Origin: JAWWBL01 sp033720975 | GTDB lineage: Bacteria; Actinomycetota; Acidimicrobiia; Spongiisociales; ZC4RG35 | DNA length: 11,863 nt | Reading direction: 5' to 3' | Assembly: GCA_033720975.1 (NCBI GenBank) | Contig: JAWWBL010000050.1 | Location: 1 to 11,863, forward strand | Shown here: positions 6,901 to 11,863 of the stretch, piece after piece | Layout of the letters: every line of letters begins with the position of its first letter | Position numbering within the stretch: position 1 is the first letter of the stretch | Notes under the pieces: model-generated | Seen by the model: the letters and a program-made list of their open reading frames with translations, nothing else | What the model was told of the DNA's origin: nothing | The model's database searches: none | Position numbers and translations under genes: made by a program

Positions 6901-7772
6901 GCAAAGGGTTTTTGGTTGTCGACAAGCCTTCCGACGTCACGTCGACCCATGTGGTCAACCAGGTGAAGAAGGCAACAGGTGTGAGAAAGGTCGGTCACGC
7001 CGGGACGCTCGATCCGATGGCAACCGGCGCAATGGTTTTGGCCCTGGGCAAGGTAACGAGATTGATCCGATTCATCCAGGATCAGCCCAAGGAGTATGAG
7101 GCGGTAGCCCAGTTTGGCGTGGCCACCGACACCCTGGATGCTGACGGCTCGGTGCTCAATAGGCAACCGATGGAAGTTGAGCCGGCCGATCTCGAAAGCG
7201 TCGTTCCCAGATTCCTGGGACGGATCCATCAAGTGCCTCCGATGGTCTCCGCCCTGAAGTCCGGCGGCCGCCGTCTCCACGAGCTGGCCCGCGAAGGCGT
7301 TGTTGTGGAGCGGGACGCCAGGCCGGTGCAGATCCATGAGCTGGAGATCATCTCCGTTGGACCGGGCCCCTACCCGGAGGTGGGCTTTCGGGTGGTCTGC
7401 GGCAAGGGGACCTATGTGCGGTCCCTAGCCGACGACATCGCCACTGTGTTGGGAGGCTTTGCCCACCTGCGCTCGCTCAGAAGGAAGCGGATCGGGACAT
7501 TGCAGGCGTCGGAAGGCGTTCGGCTCGACGAGCTTCCCGGCTGGCGGTCCCATCTGCTCACTCCGGCCGAGGGCCTCCGCGATCTTCCTGCAGTCACTGT
7601 CGGGGAAGCAACAGCCAAAGGTGTCAGGCATGGGATGCGCTTTCTGGGCGGGGAGCTCTCGAAGGCGCCGGAGGGAGAGCCCTGCCGCGTCCTCGATGAC
7701 ACCGGTGGGCTGCTCGCCGTTTACGTTTGGGATGGCTCTCAGGCCTTCCCCGAGGTGGTGTTGCCCGAATGA
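6897..7772 (+). CDS. truB: tRNA pseudouridine(55) synthase TruB
   Basis: Isomerises U55 in the T-loop of tRNAs to pseudouridine. The protein is 291 residues. The N-terminus GFLVVDKPSDVTSTHVV and the catalytic loop HAGTLDPMATG, with the nucleophilic Asp at residue 39, are diagnostic. KEYEAVAQFGVATDTLDADG, QVPPMVSALKSGGRRLHELAR and GKGTYVRSLADDIA are further conserved blocks. A C-terminal segment after about residue 215 fits the small PUA-like TruB C-terminal domain. ATG 6897 overlaps the stop of the DHH gene in an ATGA, and the end overlaps ribF by 4 nt in the same way, implying translational coupling across the three genes. Confidence 0.97.
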   Translation: MSKGFLVVDKPSDVTSTHVVNQVKKATGVRKVGHAGTLDPMATGAMVLALGKVTRLIRFIQDQPKEYEAVAQFGVATDTLDADGSVLNRQPMEVEPADLESVVPRFLGRIHQVPPMVSALKSGGRRLHELAREGVVVERDARPVQIHELEIISVGPGPYPEVGFRVVCGKGTYVRSLADDIATVLGGFAHLRSLRRKRIGTLQASEGVRLDELPGWRSHLLTPAEGLRDLPAVTVGEATAKGVRHGMRFLGGELSKAPEGEPCRVLDDTGGLLAVYVWDGSQAFPEVVLPE

Positions 7773-8701
7773 AGGTCCTTCGCCCTCCTCTGGCGCAATG
7801 GCCTTCGACCGATGGGCCCTCGTCGGTGACGATCGGAGTCCTCGACGGAGTTCACCGTGGACACCGGGAGCTGATCGCCCGCCTCGATCCCACGCTCGAA
7901 CCCACGGTTCTCACATTCGAGCCTCATCCCGTGGAGGTGCTGAGGCCGGGCACGAACCCGAGGCTGATCACCTCGATCGAAGAGAGGCTCGGGTTGTTGG
8001 CAAGGGCTGGCATCTCCCGGGTCGGCGTTCTCGATCTCGGGGAGATCAAAGAGCTCTCGCCCGAAGAATTCGTCACCAAGGTCCTGGTCGAGCATCTCAC
8101 CGTGAGGCACCTGGTCGTGGGAGTGGACTTCAGGTTCGGAAAGAACCGATCCGGAGATGTCGAGTCATTGGTTTCCATGGGAGGCCGGCTGGGATTCGAG
8201 GTCGAGACCTTGGGCCTGGTATCGAACGGTCCCGCACCGGTGTCGTCGAGCCGTATACGCCGGGAGATCGAATCCGGCCGGCTGAACGCGGCCCACGAGA
8301 TGATGCCGGTTCGGTACACCCTCACCAACACGGTTGTCGACGGCGACCGGCGCGGGCGTTCCCTCGGTTTTCCCACGGCCAATCTCGAGCCACCTGCAAG
8401 GAAAGTCATTCCCGCAATAGGTGTTTATGCCGCCTTTGCCCGGACTGAGAGTGGCGAGATCCACCGCTCAGCGGTAAACGTCGGAGTGCGCCCGACCTTT
8501 GGCGACGGGGCGTTGGTGATAGAAGCGTTCTTGATGGACTTCGACGGCGATCTCTACGGACAAAGGCTCACGCTCGAGTTCGTCGAGTACATGAGACCGG
8601 AACTCGAGTTCAGCCATGTTGATGGCCTAGTTGGTCAGATGCGCGAGGACGTCGATCGTGCCTCCGAGCTCCTCAACGCGGTTTCACCGACTGTGAGTTG
8701 A
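7769..8701 (+). CDS. ribF: Bifunctional riboflavin kinase / FAD synthetase RibF
   Basis: Converts riboflavin to FMN and then FMN to FAD. The protein is 310 residues, starting at ATG 7769 in an ATGA overlap with truB, with GAGGTGG at 7752-7758 upstream. The N-terminal nucleotidyltransferase domain has GVLDGVHRGH at residues 23-32 (HxGH), TFEPHPVEVL, VVGVDFRFGKNRSG and VSSSRIR. The C-terminal riboflavin kinase domain shows GRSLGFPTANL, AIGVYAAF, NVGVRPTFGDG and EAFLMDFDGDLYG. Both halves look intact. An in-frame ATG upstream at 7727 would lie within truB and lacks family similarity, so the later start is used. The stop TGA is 8699-8701, followed by the 56-nt gap before rpsO. Confidence 0.97.
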   Translation: MKVLRPPLAQWPSTDGPSSVTIGVLDGVHRGHRELIARLDPTLEPTVLTFEPHPVEVLRPGTNPRLITSIEERLGLLARAGISRVGVLDLGEIKELSPEEFVTKVLVEHLTVRHLVVGVDFRFGKNRSGDVESLVSMGGRLGFEVETLGLVSNGPAPVSSSRIRREIESGRLNAAHEMMPVRYTLTNTVVDGDRRGRSLGFPTANLEPPARKVIPAIGVYAAFARTESGEIHRSAVNVGVRPTFGDGALVIEAFLMDFDGDLYGQRLTLEFVEYMRPELEFSHVDGLVGQMREDVDRASELLNAVSPTVS

Positions 8702-8714
8702 ATGTCCGTGCTGT

Positions 8715-8720
8715 TAGAGT
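8715..8720 (+). promoter_or_regulatory. Possible -10 element upstream of rpsO
   Basis: TAGAGT (8715-8720) fits the TAnnnT pattern of a -10 hexamer within the 56-nt ribF-rpsO gap, the first real gap in the operon. No convincing -35 is found at normal spacing. A start near 8727 would give a leader of about 30 nt before rpsO. This is a weak, inferred site; rpsO may simply be read from the upstream operon. Confidence 0.25.
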
Positions 8721-8757
8721 TCGGCGAGATCCCTTCAACGTTCAGGTTTTACGCGCA

Positions 8758-9015
8758 ATGAAGACAACCAGTGAGATCGTTGCCGAATACGGCACGCACG
8801 ACAGCGACACAGGGTCGCCCGAGGTTCAGGTAGCTCTCCTCACCGAGAGGATCAACCACCTCACCGGGCACCTTCGCGACCACAAGCACGATCATCACAG
8901 CCGCCGCGGGTTGCTCCTCATGGTCGGAAAACGGCGCCGGTTGCTCGACTACCTTCGCCGCGAGGACGTCGAGCGGTATCGCGGCTTGATCGCGAAGTTG
9001 GGTTTGCGGCGATAG
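8758..9015 (+). CDS. rpsO: 30S ribosomal protein S15
   Basis: Primary 16S rRNA-binding protein of the small subunit. The protein is 85 residues, slightly shorter at the N-terminus than the usual 89. The strongly conserved core is intact: DTGSPEVQVALLTERINHLT, HKHDHHSRRGLL and the C-terminal RYRGLIAKLGLRR. ATG 8758 is chosen because it begins the conserved first helix (SEIVAEYG). An in-frame TTG at 8698 overlapping the ribF stop would add 20 non-family residues and is rejected. The site before ATG 8758 has no good Shine-Dalgarno motif; the best is an AGG 11 nt upstream. S15 represses its own translation through mRNA structure in several bacteria, which may be relevant, but no specific fold was established here. 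pnp follows, as in many bacteria. Confidence 0.97.
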   Translation: MKTTSEIVAEYGTHDSDTGSPEVQVALLTERINHLTGHLRDHKHDHHSRRGLLLMVGKRRRLLDYLRREDVERYRGLIAKLGLRR

Positions 9016-9024
9016 TTCAGTTTT

Positions 9025-9145
9025 CGTGAGCAGCGGGTCACCGCTCCTCACGTTGATCGGTCCCTGGTCCAGGGATCGAAAGAGGAGCCACGTCGGTTGA
9101 CAGTGGCGATGCCTCGCCAGAGAGTGAGACATGTCCACTGCCAAC
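9025..9145 (+). promoter_or_regulatory. Three consecutive hairpins in the rpsO-pnp intergenic / pnp leader
   Basis: The 168-nt gap between rpsO and pnp holds three inverted repeats. Hairpin 1: 9025-9036 with 9041-9052, 12 positions with one C-C mismatch and a GTCA loop. Hairpin 2: 9057-9066 (TCGGTCCCTG) with 9070-9079 (CAGGGATCGA), 10 bp including one G-U, GTC loop. Hairpin 3: GTTG plus CAGTGG (9096-9106) with CCACTG plus CAAC (9135-9145), one mismatch, enclosing a small GGCGA/TCGCC stem. None is followed by a T-run, so they do not look like intrinsic terminators. In E. coli the pnp leader is a structured RNase III target used in PNPase autoregulation; an analogous role here is inferred. Confidence 0.55.
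9097..9125 (+). promoter_or_regulatory. Candidate promoter for pnp
   Basis: A perfect TTGACA -35 hexamer lies at 9097-9102. At the ideal 17-nt spacing the -10 position reads GAGAGT (9120-9125), which keeps the A at position 2 and T at position 6 but is otherwise weak. The site sits inside the third hairpin, so the same bases could serve as DNA promoter or RNA stem. A start near 9132 would give a leader of about 50 nt. The hexamer is seen; its activity is inferred. Confidence 0.35.
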
Positions 9146-9183
9146 AGGCACGGCTCCGCACACGCAATAGATAAGGAGCAATA

Positions 9184-11547
9184 GTGCCTGAGACCTCAGT
9201 CAGGGGCACCATCGGCGGTAAGGAATTCGCACTGAGCACCGGCAAGTTGGCCGGGCAGGCGGATGGCGCCGTGGTAGCCAAGTTGGGTGGGACCGAGATG
9301 TTGGTCACCGCCACTGCAAACAGGACGATGCGGGAGGGCATCGATTTCTTCCCTCTCACAGTCGACTTCGAAGAGCGCATGTACTCGGTCGGAAAGATCC
9401 CCGGATCATTCTTCCGCCGGGAGGGCCGGCCCTCCGAACAGGCGATACTCACCTGTCGACTCATAGATCGACCGCTGCGCCCATCCTTCAAGGACGGCTA
9501 TCGGTACGAGACTCACATCGTGGTGACATCGCTGTCCGTCGACCAGGAGAACCCATTCGACGTGGTGGCGCTCAACGGTGCCTCGGCCGCGCTCATGGTC
9601 AGCCCCATCCCGTTCGAGGGACCGATCGGAGCGGTGCGGCTTGCGCTCAAGAAGGGCGAGTGGGTGCCGTTCCCGACCGAGCAAGACCTCGACGAGTCGG
9701 TTTTCGAGATGGTCGTTGCCGGCCGTCGGAACGAGGACGGCGAAATCGATATCTCAATGGTCGAGGCCGGCGCAACTCCCGACGGCCTGCGTCTCGTGGC
9801 AGACGGCGATCAACCGTCGGACGAGGATGCGGTCGCCAGAGGGCTCGAGGAGGCGAAGGAATACATCGCGGCGATGATCGACCTCCAAACCGAGTTGGCC
9901 TCCCAGGTGGAGGTGCCATCGGTCGATTGGGCACTCGCGACTGACTTCAGTGATGAGATGTACGAGAGGGTGTCGGCCGCCGCCGCGGACGGGATCTCGT
10001 CGGTTCTGGAGATTGCGGACAAGCGTGAGCGGAATGAGGCTGAGACCGAAGCGCTCGCCGCAGTTCTCGCCGAACTCGAGATATCCGAAGACGACGAGGC
10101 TGCGATGGCGGATGCCAAGAAGTCCTTCAAGGCCTTGTTCAAGAAGATGGCGCGCCAGCGGGTCGTCGATGAGGGCGTTCGCATGGACGGCAGGGGGGTC
10201 ACCGACATCCGCCCACTGAGTATCGAGGTCGGGGCGATCGATCGCACTCACGGCTCGGCGATCTTTCAAAGGGGCGAGACGCAGGTGCTCAATATCACGA
10301 CGCTCGGAATGCTCAAAATGGAGCAAATGCTCGACACGCTCGGCATCGAGGAGTCGAAGCGGTACATGCACCACTACAACTTTCCGCCTTTCTCCACCGG
10401 CGAGGCGGGCTTCATGCGAGGGCCCAAGCGCCGCGAGATCGGGCACGGAGCCCTGGCGGAAAAGGCACTCCTGCCCGTGGTGCCCACGTCGGAGGACTTC
10501 CCTTACGCGCTGAGATTGGTGTCGGAGGTCTTGGCCTCCAACGGTTCATCATCGATGGCGTCAGTCTGTGCCTCGTCACTTTCCATGATGGATGCCGGCG
10601 TGCCTATCAGCGCACCGGTGGCCGGGATCGCCATGGGTCTGATACATCAAGATGGGAAGTACATCACGCTCACGGACATCCTCGGCGCTGAGGACGCGTT
10701 GGGTGATATGGACTTCAAAGTTGCGGGGACGGCCGATGCCATAACCGCGCTCCAGCTCGACACCAAGATCCAGGGTTTGCCGGCCGAGGTGCTCCAGGGC
10801 GCCCTCACACAGGCTCGTGACGCACGACACTTCATCCTCGGCGCCATGACCGACGTGATCGCCGAGCCCAGGACCGAGATGAACAAGTGGGCCCCGAGGA
10901 TCGAGTCGCTCGAGATCCCGAAGGACAAGATAGGCGAGGTGATCGGACCCAAGGGTGCGGTCATTCGCGAGCTCGAAGAGGAGACCGGCGCGAGTATCGA
11001 GATCGAGGAGACCGACGGTGTGGGCATCGTCCGCATCGCCTCCAACGACGGCGAGGCTCTGGCTGCGGCTCTGGAGAGGGTGCGCCAGATCGCTTTCCCG
11101 CCTGAAGTCGAGCTTGGCGCCGAGTACGAAGGGAAGGTCGTGAACATCACCAAGTTCGGTGCCTTTGTAAACATCCTGCCGGGACGCGACGGCTTGCTGC
11201 ACATCTCGAGACTCGACGGTTCCAAGAGAGTCGAACGGGTCGAGGACTACCTGTCAGAGGGGGATGAGCTCAAGGTGCGGGTCCGAGAGATCGACAGGGG
11301 CAAGGTGAGCCTCGAGTTGGTCGAGGCGCTGGCCGGGGCAACGCTGCCCTCGGCGGATGCCTCCTCGGGAGGCCGCAGCCGCAACGACCGTGATCGTGAC
11401 CGCAGGGACCGAGACCGCAGTAACCGAGACCGAGACCGCAAGGGTGGAGGCAACGGTTCCGGAGGCCAGAAAGGCCGGGGCGAGCAGAGCGGCAGACGAC
11501 GCGCGGCCAAGACCTTCGACGAGGCTTTCGACCAGATGAACCAGTAG
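9184..11547 (+). CDS. pnp: Polyribonucleotide nucleotidyltransferase (PNPase)
   Basis: Phosphorolytic 3'-to-5' exoribonuclease and polymerase central to mRNA turnover. The protein is 787 residues, longer than the usual 700 or so. The start GTG 9184 has AAGGAG (9173-9178) 5 nt upstream. Domains in order: RNase PH 1 (FFPLTVDFEERMYSVGKIPG, then FFRREGRPSEQAIL and RLIDRPLRP); the all-helical linker domain (about 245-330); RNase PH 2 with KRREIGHGALAEKAL and the catalytic block EDALGDMDFKVAG, Asp 504 and Asp 510; KH domain with GEVIGPKG at 584-591; S1 domain (about 646-708, GKVVNITKFGAFVNILPG). Residues about 719-787 form a low-complexity tail rich in Arg-Asp pairs, then Gly, then a short AAKTFDEAFDQMNQ end. 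The gene ends just before a strong terminator. Confidence 0.98.
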   Translation: MPETSVRGTIGGKEFALSTGKLAGQADGAVVAKLGGTEMLVTATANRTMREGIDFFPLTVDFEERMYSVGKIPGSFFRREGRPSEQAILTCRLIDRPLRPSFKDGYRYETHIVVTSLSVDQENPFDVVALNGASAALMVSPIPFEGPIGAVRLALKKGEWVPFPTEQDLDESVFEMVVAGRRNEDGEIDISMVEAGATPDGLRLVADGDQPSDEDAVARGLEEAKEYIAAMIDLQTELASQVEVPSVDWALATDFSDEMYERVSAAAADGISSVLEIADKRERNEAETEALAAVLAELEISEDDEAAMADAKKSFKALFKKMARQRVVDEGVRMDGRGVTDIRPLSIEVGAIDRTHGSAIFQRGETQVLNITTLGMLKMEQMLDTLGIEESKRYMHHYNFPPFSTGEAGFMRGPKRREIGHGALAEKALLPVVPTSEDFPYALRLVSEVLASNGSSSMASVCASSLSMMDAGVPISAPVAGIAMGLIHQDGKYITLTDILGAEDALGDMDFKVAGTADAITALQLDTKIQGLPAEVLQGALTQARDARHFILGAMTDVIAEPRTEMNKWAPRIESLEIPKDKIGEVIGPKGAVIRELEEETGASIEIEETDGVGIVRIASNDGEALAAALERVRQIAFPPEVELGAEYEGKVVNITKFGAFVNILPGRDGLLHISRLDGSKRVERVEDYLSEGDELKVRVREIDRGKVSLELVEALAGATLPSADASSGGRSRNDRDRDRRDRDRSNRDRDRKGGGNGSGGQKGRGEQSGRRRAAKTFDEAFDQMNQ
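11408..11440 (+). repeat. Short direct repeat encoding the Arg-Asp tail of PNPase
   Basis: ACCGAGACCGCA occurs at 11408-11419 and again at 11429-11440, a 21-nt period, with related GACCG units on either side. The repeats are in frame and encode alternating Asp-Arg residues of the PNPase tail. Such short tandem units can change in number by replication slippage without breaking the frame, so the tail length may vary between strains. Confidence 0.6.
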
Positions 11548-11566
11548 TCAGGCTCGACTGAGGCGT

Positions 11567-11605
11567 AAGATCCCGTTGGACGTTCGACGACCAACGGGAT
11601 CTTTT
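11567..11605 (+). terminator. Intrinsic terminator after pnp
   Basis: AAGATCCCGTTGG (11567-11579) pairs perfectly with CCAACGGGATCTT (11591-11603) over 13 bp. The 11-nt apex can extend with CGT/ACG pairs around a TCG loop after an A-A mismatch. The distal arm runs into TTTT (11602-11605). It lies 19 nt after the pnp stop and should end the operon transcript. Its 3' end is 1 nt before the ATG of the next open frame. Confidence 0.9.
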
Positions 11606-11606
11606 C

Positions 11607-11863
11607 ATGTCGGTGGAGACAGAGGGCAAGATCGTGATCAAGGGCGAGGATGCGCCCGGTCTGACCGTGCGTATCGTGGCCGGTGACGACCATCTGACCA
11701 TCCTCCTCGCCGATGACGTTCTCGCCGAATACGAGATTCCCAAGCTGAGGATCAGTGCGCTCTCGGAGGGCTTTGCCATCAGGGCCGAAGGCGAGGATTT
11801 CGTGCTCACCGCAGAGGATGACGTTGGACTCGCTGAGGAATTTGGGGTCGTGGCTGCCTCTCC
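11607..11863 (+). CDS. Unrecognised small protein gene (3' truncated)
   Basis: An open frame from ATG 11607 to the window edge, 85 codons with no stop. I do not recognise the family. The predicted protein is acidic and alternates short hydrophobic strands with charged turns (LTVRIV, LTILLADDVLAEYEIP, LRISALSEGFAIRAE, FVLTAEDD), suggesting a small beta-rich domain; there is no signal peptide or membrane span. Codon use resembles the neighbours. The start is uncertain: ATG 11607 directly follows the pnp terminator and has only GGGA (11596-11599, in the terminator arm) as a possible ribosome binding site, while in-frame GTG 11634 has AGAGGG (11621-11626) 7 nt upstream. Because a terminator precedes it, it probably has its own promoter; TAAGAT at 11566-11571 is a weak -10 candidate. 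Confidence 0.6.
   Translation, partial: MSVETEGKIVIKGEDAPGLTVRIVAGDDHLTILLADDVLAEYEIPKLRISALSEGFAIRAEGEDFVLTAEDDVGLAEEFGVVAAS

Noticed and set aside
7727..7768. Upstream ATG for ribF inside truB
   Set aside because: It adds 14 residues unlike the family; ATG 7769 has an upstream GAGGTGG and the ATGA overlap seen at neighbouring junctions.
8698..8757. TTG start giving S15 a 20-residue N-terminal extension that overlaps the ribF stop
   Set aside because: The added residues are not part of the S15 family, which begins at the helix encoded from ATG 8758; the region more likely holds leader or promoter sequence.
9025..9052. Hairpin after rpsO as an intrinsic terminator
   Set aside because: The stem is good but it is followed by TTGATCGG rather than a T-run, so it is better described as a structured part of the pnp leader or an mRNA 3' end stabiliser.
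1..11863. A new multi-gene defence, mobile or biosynthetic system
   Set aside because: All complete genes are recognised housekeeping genes in a conserved order, codon use looks uniform, and no transposase, integrase, CRISPR-like array or tRNA attachment site was seen. Novelty, if any, lies in the leaders, the protein tails and the partial last gene.

Overview
The window is a GC-rich stretch of core bacterial chromosome in which every gene lies on the + strand. The order is proS (5'-truncated) - rimP - nusA - infB - ylxP (DUF503) - rbfA - nrnA-type DHH phosphoesterase - truB - ribF - rpsO - pnp - an unrecognised small gene that runs off the 3' edge. This is the classic nusA/infB translation-transcription cluster. 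Placing proS, a DHH phosphoesterase after rbfA, and truB-ribF-rpsO-pnp around it fits Actinomycetota best, probably a deep, poorly cultured lineage such as Acidimicrobiia. The lineage is inferred from gene order, GC-rich codon use, GTG/TTG starts and residue patterns; no database comparison was made.

Region by region: bases 1-1494 hold most of a bacterial-type prolyl-tRNA synthetase with an inserted editing domain. Bases 1495-1611 hold a consensus TATAAT -10 box followed by a leader that can fold into a nested hairpin just ahead of rimP. From rimP to ribF (about 1612-8701) eight genes are packed with gaps of no more than 9 nt or with overlapping stop/start codons, so they are very probably one operon with translational coupling. 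The gene ylxR, commonly found between nusA and infB, is absent: only 7 nt separate the two. A 56-nt gap precedes rpsO. A 168-nt, hairpin-rich gap separates rpsO from pnp and contains a perfect TTGACA hexamer. pnp ends at a strong intrinsic terminator whose distal arm almost abuts the start of the last, partial gene.

Functionally the genes couple transcription to translation. RimP and RbfA mature the 30S subunit, S15 is one of its primary assembly proteins, and IF2 starts translation. NusA tunes RNA polymerase pausing and termination. TruB modifies tRNA. PNPase and the NrnA-like enzyme degrade RNA and the resulting short oligonucleotides. ProRS charges tRNA-Pro, and RibF makes FMN/FAD. I see no mobile element, CRISPR array, tRNA/rRNA gene, phage gene or defence gene. 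The points worth a second look are the rimP and pnp leaders, the lysine/arginine-free acidic NusA tail, the Arg-Asp-rich PNPase tail, the missing ylxR and the uncharacterised gene after pnp. I did not find a convincing new multi-gene system.
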